Source: Alphaproteobacteria bacterium casp-alpha6 (GTDB taxonomy: Bacteria; Pseudomonadota; Alphaproteobacteria; Rhodobacterales; Rhodobacteraceae). Taken from it: DNA of 64,000 nt. A model generated the notes under the pieces. That model saw nothing but the letters and a program-made list of their open reading frames with translations, did not search any database and was not told the origin of the DNA. This document shows, piece by piece, positions 55,125 to 64,000 of this stretch. Each line of letters begins with the position of its first letter. The first letter of the stretch is position 1. The stretch lies in the NCBI GenBank assembly GCA_001510135.1, contig LFER01000038.1, positions 1 through 64,000 of the forward strand, given 5' to 3'. Both the position numbers and the translations under genes were made by a program.

Positions 55125-55381
55125 GGCGTGGACAGTTCCAGCGCAAGCGCGTGGATTTCACCCAAAAGGTCCTTCCCCAGTGCCGCATGCACCGCGCGAT
55201 GGCGCGCGATGCGGCTTTGGCCTTCAAAATTTGATGACACGAGGCGCACGCGAAAATGGCTTTCCCCGCCCTCTTGAAACCCTGCATGCCCCCTGTGGCT
55301 TTCGCTTTCGTCGATCACCTCAAGGCGCTCAATTGTGAAAGTCTGAGCAAGTTTTTCTTCTATCCGCATGCGGCGCGACAT
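55121..55381 (-). CDS. bolA: BolA family protein
   Basis: An 86-aa protein of the BolA/IbaG type, a partner of monothiol glutaredoxins in Fe-S and iron signalling. 'VIDESESHRGHAGFQEGGESHFRVRLVS' in short form: ESHRGH...GGESHFRV, with the invariant His of the helix 'RHRAVHAALG'. The start at 55381 follows GTGGA; an earlier ATG is at 55390. Its stop overlaps the convergent TPR gene by four bases. A long-standing neighbour of a J-domain gene in alphaproteobacteria, as here. Confidence 0.93.
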   Translation of the reverse strand: MSRRMRIEEKLAQTFTIERLEVIDESESHRGHAGFQEGGESHFRVRLVSSNFEGQSRIARHRAVHAALGKDLLGEIHALALELSTP

Positions 55382-55455
55382 TTTTTCCACTCTAGCCTCT
55401 TCAAATTTAACTTTCTTGGTTTATGATATCCAACCGGAATCGAAAAGGAAATAAA

Positions 55456-56079
55456 ATGACAAAACCTGATCCTTTTGGATTTGATATGTCCGTTTCTTCT
55501 GCAAAGAAGAAAGCAACGCGCACCCGCCGCGGGATGTCAGGTGCGTCTGATACATCCACGCGCGAATGTGAACATGAGGGATGCAGTGAACCGGGTAAAT
55601 TTCGTGCACCAAGGGCGCCAGATGTTCTCGACGAATATAAGTGGTTCTGTAAGGATCATGTGCGCGAATATAATCTGAAGTGGAATTTCTTTAGCAATAC
55701 GACCGAGGCGGAAATGAATGCCCAGATGTCAAAGGATAAAGTCTGGGAACGCGAAACACGCAGCTTCAGCGATCCGGAGGCACGTGCATGGGCCCGTCTT
55801 GGCATTGAAGACCCTCATCAGGTTTTGGGCGCAAATGCCACCAAGAACCCCGGCAAAGCCATGACAGGATCGCGCAGATTGCCCCCGACAGAGCGGCGCG
55901 CAATTGAAATATTGGAAGCAAAAGACAACTGGACAAAGGCTGAGGTACGCAAAGCGTATAAATCCCTAATTAAGATCCTTCACCCTGACATGAATGGCGG
56001 GGATCGTTCCCAAGAAGAACAGCTGCAAGAAGTGGTTTGGGCTTGGGATCAAATCAAGGACAGCCGCAACTTTAAGTAA
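55456..56079 (+). CDS. DnaJ-domain protein
   Basis: A 207-aa protein with a C-terminal J domain ('KAEVRKAYKSLIKILHPDMNGG', the HPD at about residue 179), which would stimulate a DnaK ATPase. A Cys/His cluster lies at 36-65 (CEHEGCSEPG...WFCKDHVREYN), resembling a small zinc motif seen in alphaproteobacterial members. AAGGA precedes the ATG at 55456; an upstream ATG in the frame is at 55423. Divergent from bolA. This arrangement, bolA beside this J protein, is common in Rhodobacterales. Confidence 0.9.
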   Translation: MTKPDPFGFDMSVSSAKKKATRTRRGMSGASDTSTRECEHEGCSEPGKFRAPRAPDVLDEYKWFCKDHVREYNLKWNFFSNTTEAEMNAQMSKDKVWERETRSFSDPEARAWARLGIEDPHQVLGANATKNPGKAMTGSRRLPPTERRAIEILEAKDNWTKAEVRKAYKSLIKILHPDMNGGDRSQEEQLQEVVWAWDQIKDSRNFK

Positions 56080-56150
56080 TGTTTTATCTTGAATATGAAC
56101 TATAGTCCTGTAGGTTTGCCCCGTTTGTGAACAATTTACAGGGACGGGTG

Positions 56151-56867
56151 ATGTTGGATTTTTTTGTCGGAAATCGTAATTATTCCAGTTGGTCGATGCG
56201 CATCGGCGTTCTGCTTCGCGCCTTTGACATTTCTTATAAAGAAACTCTTTTGCCTTTTGGGACAGATGGAATTGGTGAAGGCAGCCGCTTTAAAGAACAA
56301 AGTCTCGCCATTTCACCGACCGGTACCGTACCAATTTTACGTGACAGCGGTTGTTTGACTGCCTCAGATGAGGCTTTGGTACTTTATGACACGCTCTCTA
56401 TCGTTGAATATGTCGCCAAAAGATTTCCGGATCAGTCCATTTGGCCCCGTGATCAAGCACTGCGCGCAATGGCGCGCAATCTCTGTGCCGAAATGCATAG
56501 CGGCTTTGGCGCTTTGCGTAGCCATTGCCCCATGAACATCGGTGCCGATTTGCACCGAGAAGGCGCAATAATATGGCGCGACCAGCCCAATGTCCGCCAC
56601 GATGTCGTTCGCCTTGACACGGCTTGGGAGAATGCGCGCACCCTTTCACGGGGACCTTTCCTGTGTGGCAAAGACTTTGGCGCGGTGGATGCATATTTCG
56701 TACCTGTTGTGATGCGACTCAAATACTATAGTTTACCGGTCAGCGACGCCTGCCACGTCTATATGGATCAAATCTGCAACGTTCCTGCTGTGCAGGAATG
56801 GATTGCCAGCGCGATCAAAGAGGCAGAATTTTTAGATTTCGAAGAGCCTTTCAGACTAGCACCTTAA
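56151..56867 (+). CDS. glutathione S-transferase
   Basis: A 238-aa protein with the thioredoxin-like N-terminal domain: 'FFVGNRNYSSWSMRIGVLL' holds the Ser/Tyr contact to glutathione, 'PTGTVPIL' gives the cis-Pro, and 'SDEALVLYDTLSIVEYVAKRFP' is the second glutathione motif. The C-terminal all-helical domain follows. AGGGACGG before the ATG at 56151 supports this start over the GTG at 56127. Substrate not predictable. Confidence 0.88.
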   Translation: MLDFFVGNRNYSSWSMRIGVLLRAFDISYKETLLPFGTDGIGEGSRFKEQSLAISPTGTVPILRDSGCLTASDEALVLYDTLSIVEYVAKRFPDQSIWPRDQALRAMARNLCAEMHSGFGALRSHCPMNIGADLHREGAIIWRDQPNVRHDVVRLDTAWENARTLSRGPFLCGKDFGAVDAYFVPVVMRLKYYSLPVSDACHVYMDQICNVPAVQEWIASAIKEAEFLDFEEPFRLAP

Positions 56868-57022
56868 TCTCAAAACCGTCATTTGGGGGATATTTTCGCG
56901 CTCAGACGCGGTGCGTCAAAAATTTAGGAAAACTTTTCCGACGAATTCATAGTAATTTGCGCTTTGCTCTTTTACTCGCTCGATTTTGGTTTATGTTACA
57001 ACTCTGGAGAAAATCTTAAAAT

Positions 57023-58033
57023 ATGACGCAAGAAAGTTTTGATATGGCCGACGGTGGATTAGATATGACGCTCAAACCAACCGAGAATATCTCTGTTCGG
57101 GAGACCTTTGGAATTAACACCGATATGATTGTCAAAGGCTTTTCAGAACGCACCGACCGCGTGCCGGAAATTGATGAGACCTATAAATTCGACCCAGACA
57201 CAACGCTGGCCATTCTTGCGGGATTTTCACACAATCGCCGCGTGATGATTCAAGGGTATCATGGCACCGGAAAATCCACCCATATCGAACAGGTCGCTGC
57301 GCGTCTCAATTGGCAGGCGGTCCGCGTCAACCTCGATAGCCATATCAGCCGGATAGATCTGATCGGCAAAGATGCAATCAAGTTGAAAGATGGCGTGCAA
57401 GTCACTGAATTTCATGAGGGAATCCTACCCTGGGCTCTGCGCAACCCTGTGGCGATCGTTTTTGACGAATATGATGCAGGACGCGCGGATGTGATGTTTG
57501 TGATCCAACGGGTATTGGAACATGATGGCAAGCTGACCTTGATGGATCAAAACGAAATCATTACGCCGAACCCTTACTTCCGCCTCTTTGCCACGGCAAA
57601 TACAGTCGGCCTTGGAGATACAACGGGTCTGTATCACGGCACCCAACAGATCAACCAAGCGCAGATGGACCGCTGGTCGTTGGTGTCTACGCTGAATTAT
57701 CTGTCCATCGAAGCCGAAAGCGCGATTGTTTTGGCCAAGGCCCCGCATTACAATACCGAAGCAGGACGTAAAACCATCAAACAAATGGTGACCGTTGCAG
57801 ATTTCACCCGTACGGCCTTTATGAACGGAAACCTTTCCACCGTGATGAGCCCTCGTACCGTGATCAATTGGGCACAAAACGCAGAGATTTTCCGAGGCGG
57901 CATCGGTTATGCTTTCAGGTTGTCGTTTTTGAATAAATGCGATGAACTGGAACGCCAAACTGTTGCTGAATTTTACCAGCGCTGTTTTGACGAAGAACTT
58001 CCCGAAAGTGCTGCCAGCATCAGCTTAGGTTAG
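57023..58033 (+). CDS. cobS: cobaltochelatase subunit CobS
   Basis: A 336-aa AAA+ ATPase of the aerobic cobalt chelatase. It works with CobT and CobN to insert cobalt into hydrogenobyrinate diamide. Walker [10 protein letters not shown] (78-86), Walker B '[11 protein letters not shown]' (about 142-152) and sensor text '[13 protein letters not shown]' (about 190) are clear. The N-terminal '[15 protein letters not shown]' matches CobS. cobT follows 50 bases downstream. Normal length, nothing odd. Confidence 0.95.
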   Translation: MTQESFDMADGGLDMTLKPTENISVRETFGINTDMIVKGFSERTDRVPEIDETYKFDPDTTLAILAGFSHNRRVMIQGYHGTGKSTHIEQVAARLNWQAVRVNLDSHISRIDLIGKDAIKLKDGVQVTEFHEGILPWALRNPVAIVFDEYDAGRADVMFVIQRVLEHDGKLTLMDQNEIITPNPYFRLFATANTVGLGDTTGLYHGTQQINQAQMDRWSLVSTLNYLSIEAESAIVLAKAPHYNTEAGRKTIKQMVTVADFTRTAFMNGNLSTVMSPRTVINWAQNAEIFRGGIGYAFRLSFLNKCDELERQTVAEFYQRCFDEELPESAASISLG

Positions 58034-58083
58034 GTTGGTGGACGTTGGCTTTTGCAAAGCTGCGACGGTTAAGGAGCTGACCA

Positions 58084-59961
58084 ATGTCTAAATCATCGGA
58101 CAACCCCGCGGATCCTTTTAAAAAGGCGCTTGCAGAAGCCACAAAAACGATGGCGCAGGACGCGGACCTTAACGTCACCTATTCTGTGGATCCATCCGGT
58201 GTGTCGGGCGATACCATGCGCCTTCCACAGGTGAGCCGGCGCATGTCCCGCGACGAAGTGCTCTTGGCACGGGGAACGGCGGATGCTTTGGCCCTTAACC
58301 TGCGCTATCATGACGCAAAAACCCATAGTAAATATGTCCCCCAAGGCAACATGGCACGCGACATTTACGAAGCCATGGAAACCGCGCGCTGTGAAGCGAT
58401 GGGCGCGCGCGACATGCCCGGAACTGCTGGCAATATCGACGCCAAGATCGAAGCGGAAGCCAACACAATGGGCCTTGGTCGCGTGACGGATCGTGCGGAA
58501 GCACCCCTTGCCACCTGCGTTGGCTACCTCGTACGTCATCTTGCAACAGGTCGAGAGCTTCCGCATTGTGCCCAAAACGCCATGAACCTCTGGCGAGATC
58601 ACATCGAAGGCCTAGCCGGAGGATCACTTGACGATCTGTCTGAGAAACTCTCCGATCAGAGTGAATTTGCACGTTTTGCGCGTCAGTTTATCTCTGACCT
58701 TGGGTATGGGGATCAGCTGGGTGATGATCCCGATCAGATGGATGATGAACAAGAAGACAGCGCAGAAGAAGACGAAGAAGACGATCAAGAACCCGAAAGC
58801 AGCGGGGAAGATGATAACTCTGAAGAAGACGCGGATGCCAACCCCGAACAAAGTCAGGACGATCAGCAAGATCAAAGTGCTGCACAAATTTCGATGGAAG
58901 ACTCTGCTGATGATGAGATGTCTGAAGACACTGAACTTCCTGAAGGCGACAATCCTCAAGACCCACCTGCCCCCCAACCTATTTCAGAGGCAGATCCTAA
59001 TTATCAAGTCTATGACCAGAAGTACGACGAAGAAATCAAGGCAGAAGAATTGGCAGAACCCGCCGAATTGGAACGTCTTCGCGCCTATCTGGACAAACAG
59101 CTTGAACCACTAAAAGGGGCAGTGAGCCGACTGGCAAATAAGTTGCAACGCCGTTTGCAGGCCCAACAAAACCGCAGTTGGCTGTTTGATCTTGAAGAAG
59201 GCATTTTGGATGCGGGCCGTCTTGCGCGGGTCGTTGCCAACCCGACAACGCCCTTAAGCTTTAAAATGGAAAAAGATACGGATTTCCGCGATACGGTTGT
59301 GACATTATTGATCGATAATTCAGGATCCATGCGGGGACGCCCTATTTCCATTGCTGCAATCAGTGCCGATATTTTGGCGAGAACTTTGGAACGCTGCAGT
59401 GTTAAAGTGGAAATCCTTGGATTTACAACCCGCGCTTGGAAAGGCGGTCAAAGCCGTGAAGCATGGCTTAATGAGGGCCGTCCCCAGCAGCCGGGACGCT
59501 TGAATGACCTGCGCCACATCATTTACAAAAGCGCAGATGCCCCTTGGCGGCGGTCACATCAGAACCTTGGGCTCATGATGAAAGAAGGGCTTTTAAAGGA
59601 AAACATTGATGGGGAAGCGCTGGAATGGGCGCATCGTCGCACAGCAATGCGCAAAGAGGCGCGCAAGATCCTAATGGTAATCTCAGATGGTGCGCCTGTG
59701 GATGACAGCACCCTCTCAGTGAACCCTGCCAATTATCTTGAAAAACATCTGCGCGATGTGATCGCAATGGTGGAAAAGCGCAAAATGGTAGAACTGTTGG
59801 CCATTGGGATTGGTCATGATGTGACCCGCTATTACGAACGCGCGGTGACAATAACCGATGTGGAACAACTGGCGGGTGCAATGACCGAACAATTGGCAGC
59901 GCTTTTTGATAATGACCCCCGCGCCCGAGCCCGTGTCATGGGCATGAAACGCGCCGGATAA
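58084..59961 (+). CDS. cobT: cobaltochelatase subunit CobT
   Basis: A 625-aa partner of CobS. The middle (about 220-310) is a very acidic low-complexity stretch (many D, E, Q), as is usual in CobT. The C-terminal VWA domain carries the MIDAS motif DNSGS at about 410-414, and '[17 protein letters not shown]' downstream is typical. AAGGAG lies eight bases before the ATG. Second gene of a cobS-cobT-pepP-DUF427 run. CobN is not in the window. Confidence 0.95.
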   Translation: MSKSSDNPADPFKKALAEATKTMAQDADLNVTYSVDPSGVSGDTMRLPQVSRRMSRDEVLLARGTADALALNLRYHDAKTHSKYVPQGNMARDIYEAMETARCEAMGARDMPGTAGNIDAKIEAEANTMGLGRVTDRAEAPLATCVGYLVRHLATGRELPHCAQNAMNLWRDHIEGLAGGSLDDLSEKLSDQSEFARFARQFISDLGYGDQLGDDPDQMDDEQEDSAEEDEEDDQEPESSGEDDNSEEDADANPEQSQDDQQDQSAAQISMEDSADDEMSEDTELPEGDNPQDPPAPQPISEADPNYQVYDQKYDEEIKAEELAEPAELERLRAYLDKQLEPLKGAVSRLANKLQRRLQAQQNRSWLFDLEEGILDAGRLARVVANPTTPLSFKMEKDTDFRDTVVTLLIDNSGSMRGRPISIAAISADILARTLERCSVKVEILGFTTRAWKGGQSREAWLNEGRPQQPGRLNDLRHIIYKSADAPWRRSHQNLGLMMKEGLLKENIDGEALEWAHRRTAMRKEARKILMVISDGAPVDDSTLSVNPANYLEKHLRDVIAMVEKRKMVELLAIGIGHDVTRYYERAVTITDVEQLAGAMTEQLAALFDNDPRARARVMGMKRAG

Positions 59962-59967
59962 AGCCAA

Positions 59968-61767
59968 ATGAAAACTGCTCATTTTCAAAGTTTTGAACAG
60001 TCTTCTTCGCCTGAAAAAGGACCTGAACGTTTAGCCGCCCTTCGTGCGGAAATGAAAAAAGAGCAGCTCGATGGTTTTCTTGTGCAACGCTCTGACATGT
60101 TTCAGGGCGAATATGTGGCCCGACGGGATGAACGTCTTGGCTGGCTCACGGGGTTTACGGGTTCTGCTGGGTTTTGTGTGGCGCTTATGGACAAAGCCGG
60201 CGTCTTTGTGGACAGCCGATACACGGTACAGGTCAAAACCCAAACCATCGATCCCTTTACTCCCGTAGACTGGCCCAAGACCACGCTTGAGGGATGGCTG
60301 AAAGAGCATGCGCAAAGCGGTGCAAAAATTGGCTTTGATCCATGGCTACACACGCTGGATGCGATTGAAAAATCACAAAACCTTCTGGCCCCTTTGGGCA
60401 TTAGCCTTGAGTGTAGCGAAAATCTGATTGACAGGATCTGGACGCAGCAGCCCGACGCCCCCAAAAACCCAGCCTTCCCTTATGACCTGAAATACGCAGG
60501 CAAAAGCGCGCAAGACAAACTCTCGGAAATCGCATCGGTCCTGCGCGATCAAAATCAGGCTGCAATGGTGATTACTCTGCCCGAAGACATCGCATGGCTT
60601 TTAAATATTCGCGGCTCTGATGTTACCCATGTGCCGTTGGTGCATTGTCTTGGAATACTCTTCCCCGATGGTCGTTTTGATCTTTTTATGGACAACGAAA
60701 AGACGGCTAACATTGAAAAAACCCTCCCCAAGCAGGTGCGCTTCCATCCCTTGAGCCAATTTGAAGAGGCCCTCTCAGGGCTTGCCTCGCCCGTAAGGGT
60801 CGATGCGCGCGCCCTGCCCTATGCGGTTGCACTCTGCCTCAAGGGTGCTGGTGTGCGCATTGAGATGGCAGATAACCCAATTTCACTGCCCAAAGCTTGT
60901 AAAAACCCCGTTGAAATTGCACAAGCCCGCATCTCCCACGGGAGGGATGGGTCAGTCATGTGCGAATTTTTGGCTTGGCTTGATGCGCAGCCACTTGGCG
61001 ATTTGAGCGAAATTGATGTGGCCATTGCACTTGAAGGGTTTCGTCGGAAAAACCCAGAGCTTCTTGACCTCAGTTTTGACACGATTTCGGCAAGTGGCCC
61101 GAATGCAGCTCTGCCCCATTATCGTGTGACGCGCCAAAGTAACCGGTTACTGCAGACCGGTGAGGTCATGTTGGTGGACAGCGGCGGACAATACCTTGAC
61201 GGCACCACAGATATCACCCGCACGGTCGCGCTGGGGGCGCAAAGCAAAGAGGTATGCGACGCCTTTACTCGCGTGCTCAAAGGGATGATCGCCATTTCAT
61301 GTCTTAAATTCCCAAAAGGCACCAAAGGGCAGGAAATGGATTCCCACGCGCGCGCAGCGCTTTGGGCCGCAGGTCAGGATTTTGGCCATGGAACAGGACA
61401 TGGCGTGGGACAATTTCTGAGCGTACACGAAGGCCCGCAGCGAATTTCTCGCGCTGATGGCCCTGCCTTTCAAGTAGGTATGATGGTTTCCAATGAGCCT
61501 GGTTTTTACAAAGAGGGATCCTTTGGCATTCGCACTGAAAACCTTTTGCTCGTCCAAGAGGCCAGTTTTGATCATACTGACCAATTCTTGGAGTTTGAAA
61601 CGCTGACCTACGTTCCAATTGACACGCGGATGATTGTGAAAAACTCACTCACCCCGTCAGAGATCGTTTGGATAAACCACTATCATGAGCTATGTCTTAA
61701 TCTGCATAAAGATAACGTAAGCCCGCAAACTACGGCTTGGTTACAAGAGGTGACCAAGCCCATCTGA
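59968..61767 (+). CDS. pepP: Xaa-Pro aminopeptidase (M24B family)
   Basis: A 599-aa protein of the long, three-domain type: two creatinase-like N-terminal domains (first 'LDGFLVQRSDMFQGEYV') and the pita-bread catalytic domain. The metal ligands are visible: Asp in 'VDSGGQYLDGTTDITRT', His in 'GTGHGVG', Glu in 'NEPGFY' and in 'RTENLL'. It removes the residue before proline. It starts six bases after cobT, so probably the same transcript. The C-terminal 60 residues form the family's small helical tail. Confidence 0.93.
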   Translation: MKTAHFQSFEQSSSPEKGPERLAALRAEMKKEQLDGFLVQRSDMFQGEYVARRDERLGWLTGFTGSAGFCVALMDKAGVFVDSRYTVQVKTQTIDPFTPVDWPKTTLEGWLKEHAQSGAKIGFDPWLHTLDAIEKSQNLLAPLGISLECSENLIDRIWTQQPDAPKNPAFPYDLKYAGKSAQDKLSEIASVLRDQNQAAMVITLPEDIAWLLNIRGSDVTHVPLVHCLGILFPDGRFDLFMDNEKTANIEKTLPKQVRFHPLSQFEEALSGLASPVRVDARALPYAVALCLKGAGVRIEMADNPISLPKACKNPVEIAQARISHGRDGSVMCEFLAWLDAQPLGDLSEIDVAIALEGFRRKNPELLDLSFDTISASGPNAALPHYRVTRQSNRLLQTGEVMLVDSGGQYLDGTTDITRTVALGAQSKEVCDAFTRVLKGMIAISCLKFPKGTKGQEMDSHARAALWAAGQDFGHGTGHGVGQFLSVHEGPQRISRADGPAFQVGMMVSNEPGFYKEGSFGIRTENLLLVQEASFDHTDQFLEFETLTYVPIDTRMIVKNSLTPSEIVWINHYHELCLNLHKDNVSPQTTAWLQEVTKPI

Positions 61768-61799
61768 GAATAGCGGCTGGCATATAGAGGGAATAGGCC

Positions 61800-62144
61800 A
61801 TGCAACAACACATCAAAGTGATACGCGAAACAGGTGTTTGGACAGTCCGAGCCGGAGGTGCTGTTATTGCAGAGTCTGAAAATGCTTTGGAACTTAGTGA
61901 AGGGGACTATGCTCCGGTGATCTATTTCCCACGCGAAGACATTGCCATGGCTTTGCTGGAAAAAACCGACCAAAAAACCACCTGCGCCCACAAAGGCGAA
62001 GCAAGCTATTTTTCAATCGTGACCAAAAGCCAAGTAATCGAAAACGCCGCATGGAGTTACGAAACGCCGGTTGAGGGGCTAGAAAGCATTGCCAATCACG
62101 TAGCTTTTTACCGCAGCGACCTTGTAACTATTGAAAAAATATAA
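61800..62144 (+). CDS. DUF427 domain protein
   Basis: A 114-aa protein of DUF427: 'VWTVRAGGAVIAESENALELSEG', 'PVIYFPREDIAM', and 'AAWSYETPVEGLESIANHVAFY' form the family's beta-tent pattern. Function unknown. GAGGGA lies eight bases before the ATG. Last of the run after pepP. Confidence 0.93.
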   Translation: MQQHIKVIRETGVWTVRAGGAVIAESENALELSEGDYAPVIYFPREDIAMALLEKTDQKTTCAHKGEASYFSIVTKSQVIENAAWSYETPVEGLESIANHVAFYRSDLVTIEKI

Positions 62145-62170
62145 TTTATACAATTATATATCGGACGATT

Positions 62171-63544
62171 TTAATTCTGGCGGACAAGCTTTCCGGGGTT
62201 CATGAGATTCATCGGATCAAGCGATTTTTTGATCTCTCCCATGACATGCCAACCAAGCCCATGTTCTTTTTCCATGAATTTTAATTTGCCGATACCAACC
62301 CCATGTTCACCTGTACAGGTCCCGCCAAAGGCGAGTGCACGTTCAACCATCCTGTCACTCAGGCGCAGCGCTTCCTCCATATCTGCGGGAACTTCAGGAT
62401 CAATCAATAAGATTGCATGAAAATTCCCATCCCCCACATGACCGAGGATCGGACCATCTATGCGGCTGTCTTCGATGTCTTTTGCTGTCTCGCCCACAGC
62501 CTCTCCCAATTTTGATATCGGCACACAAATATCTGTGACAAGGGCACGCGCACCCGGTTTGCTCGCCAGAACAGCGTAATAGGCATTGTGACGCATCGCC
62601 CAAAGCGCGCTGCGTTCTTCGGTTTTGCTGGACCATTTGTAATCCTGCCCACCAAGATCGGAGCATATCTCTTCAAAAAATGTCGCTCCCTGAGCCACGG
62701 CGTCTTGGGAGCCATGTAATTCGAACAACAGATGGGGCATCTGAGGCATTGTCGCATCAGCGTAATCATTAAACGCCTTGGCCGTAGCAGCATCAACAAA
62801 TTCTATCCGCGCCATGGGCAATCCCATCTGTATGGTTTGCGTCACGGCTTTCACCGCGTTGCCCATATCTGCGAATGCGACAATACCTGCGCTGATCGCC
62901 TCCGGCTGAGGGTGAAGGCGCAGTGTCAAATGGGTAAACAGACCAAGCGTGCCTTCAGAGCCCACAAATAAGGAGGTCAGATCATATCCTGCAGATGTTT
63001 TGGGCGCATAATTTCCTGTTTCGATGAAACGTCCATCGGCAAGCACAACACCAAGGCTCAACACATTGGAGCGCATATTGCCATATTTTACGGTTGTCGT
63101 CCCACTCGCTCCTGTAGCCGCCATGCCCCCGAGAGATGCATTGGCCCCTGGATCAACCGAAAAAAACAACCCCGTCGCGCGCAATTCGTCGTTCAAGGCT
63201 TGGCGTGTGACACCGGGTTCTACAGTGACTGTCATATCGTCTTCATTTATCTGAAGCACAGCGTTCATCTGAGAGAAATCAACGCAGACACCCCCGCGCA
63301 GCGCTGCCGTATGCCCTTCAAGCGACGTGCCCGTTCCCCAACCGATGACCGGACAGTCATAAGCCGCGCATATTTTGACCAAGGCGATGACTTCCTCACG
63401 CGTATGCACATAGGCAACCGCATCTGGGGCCGCGACAGGAAAATACGTTTCAGACCGGCCATGCAAGTCCAAATCAGAAGGCGACCGGCTCAGCCGATTT
63501 CCTAAGAGTTCTTCAAGTTCTTTGATGGCGGCGGCGTGGGGCAT
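62171..63544 (-). CDS. FAD-linked oxidase, D-lactate dehydrogenase (GlcD/Dld) family
   Basis: A 457-aa flavoprotein of the D-lactate/D-2-hydroxyglutarate dehydrogenase family. The PCMH-type FAD domain contains 'PVIGWGTGTSLEGHTAAL' and 'VDPGANASLGGMAATGASGTTTVKYG' (short form: GANASLGGMAATGASG), and the FAD-oxidase C domain ends in 'TGEHGVGIGKL'. The frame opens at 63625 but the usual N-terminus begins at the ATG at 63544. Electron acceptor (quinone or cytochrome) unproven. It is convergent with DUF427. Confidence 0.9.
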   Translation of the reverse strand: MPHAAAIKELEELLGNRLSRSPSDLDLHGRSETYFPVAAPDAVAYVHTREEVIALVKICAAYDCPVIGWGTGTSLEGHTAALRGGVCVDFSQMNAVLQINEDDMTVTVEPGVTRQALNDELRATGLFFSVDPGANASLGGMAATGASGTTTVKYGNMRSNVLSLGVVLADGRFIETGNYAPKTSAGYDLTSLFVGSEGTLGLFTHLTLRLHPQPEAISAGIVAFADMGNAVKAVTQTIQMGLPMARIEFVDAATAKAFNDYADATMPQMPHLLFELHGSQDAVAQGATFFEEICSDLGGQDYKWSSKTEERSALWAMRHNAYYAVLASKPGARALVTDICVPISKLGEAVGETAKDIEDSRIDGPILGHVGDGNFHAILLIDPEVPADMEEALRLSDRMVERALAFGGTCTGEHGVGIGKLKFMEKEHGLGWHVMGEIKKSLDPMNLMNPGKLVRQN

Positions 63545-63738
63545 GGAACACTCTGGACAGGTTTTTTCAAATCCTAACAAAGCACTGGATGAAACAGAAG
63601 CCTTCTTTGCCCAAAGCAGCAACAAGCTGCAGGATTGGTCAGATTAGACACTATTGATTGAATGCCATTTATCTGCACAATTATTGTCTGTGATCCTTGG
63701 AGATTTCACGTCGTTGGCAGCACAGACAAAGGGAATGA

Positions 63739-64000
63739 ATGACACGTCCAAGCCGAACACCCGCCCAAGACGACCTGTGCAGCCTGCGCGCCATACAGGT
63801 TGTGGACCTTTTGAAACGGAAAGATATCTCGCCGCTTGATCTTGTTGAAGCCTCGATAAAACGCATTGAAGCCGTGGATACCGGCATAAATGCTCTGCCT
63901 ATGCGCCGCTTTGAACAGGCGCGAGAAGAAGCAAAGCGTATTTCCTACGATCTAGAAATCCAAAACCCCCGTTCGCTCCACGGTCTGCCCATTGCGGTTA
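63739..64000 (+). CDS. amidase family protein, N-terminal part
   Basis: Cut by the right edge after 87 codons. 'LRAIQVVDLLKRKDISPLDLVEASIKRIEAVD' and 'INALPMRRFEQAREEAKRI', then 'LHGLPIAV', are the invariant opening of amidase-signature enzymes (AmdA/GatA-like). The catalytic Lys-Ser-Ser triad lies beyond the edge. AAGGGA just before the ATG at 63739 fixes the start. Divergent from the FAD-linked oxidase. Confidence 0.88.
   Translation, partial: MTRPSRTPAQDDLCSLRAIQVVDLLKRKDISPLDLVEASIKRIEAVDTGINALPMRRFEQAREEAKRISYDLEIQNPRSLHGLPIAV

Noticed and set aside
1-64000. CRISPR array
   Set aside because: No regularly spaced direct repeats with unique spacers and no cas genes were seen.

Overview
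The window is about 64 kb of a marine alphaproteobacterium, most likely a Rhodobacterales (Roseobacter-group) genome. This rests on gene content: a DMSP demethylase / acryloyl-CoA reductase operon, a BCCT transporter, B12-dependent ribonucleotide reductase NrdJ with aerobic cobaltochelatase subunits CobS and CobT, a fused TPR/GatB neighbourhood and dense ATGA-coupled gene pairs. No database search was possible; product names come from reading motifs and whole-protein character.

Positions 1-10,793 are an accessory region built at a tRNA-Ser(GGA) gene (10704-10793, minus). A 17-bp copy of the tRNA 3' end lies at 1674-1690 and the original at 10701-10717. Between them sits a 9-kb integrative element: tyrosine integrase, a coupled unknown gene, an AlpA-like regulator, a RepA-like AAA+ ATPase, a secreted coiled-coil protein with a VasI/TagO-like end, two small coupled genes, one HK97-type capsid gene broken by an amber codon, and two metabolic cargo genes. 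Candidate integrase arm sites (TGGTATACA direct repeats) lie at both ends. To its left is the end of a second element (AlpA-like regulator, SnoaL-like gene, small alpha/beta-barrel gene, zinc-ribbon-like gene) with arm sites of a different sequence but the same spacing and the same distance to the shared core. This looks like tandem phage-satellite-like islands.

Positions 10,849-19,135 (minus strand) hold housekeeping genes: AlaX editing protein, an MscS channel, cysteine synthase, cyclopropane-fatty-acid synthase plus photolyase, and a class-V aminotransferase. Positions 19,136-26,000 form a DMSP locus: a BCCT transporter with short leader ORFs, then a tight four-gene operon DUF2182-DUF1326-dmdA-acuI on the opposite strand, and a divergent FadR-type GntR regulator whose start overlaps a perfect TNGTNNNACNA operator.

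Positions 26,000-36,000 carry two MFS transporters, uvrA, glucokinase, a 2OG-Fe(II) oxygenase, an EamA exporter and small lipoproteins, including a 36-aa one. Positions 36,287-41,712 carry nrdJ, its 690-bp upstream region with paired NrdR-like boxes, and ychF.

Positions 41,878-64,000 are largely plus strand: trpA, lldD, an rplY-pth-DUF2332-DUF2237 cluster, a class-I glutamine amidotransferase, pepN, an unrecognised 445-aa protein, gatB, a TPR protein, bolA, a J-domain protein, a GST, a cobS-cobT-pepP-DUF427 run, an FAD-linked oxidase and the start of an amidase cut by the window edge.
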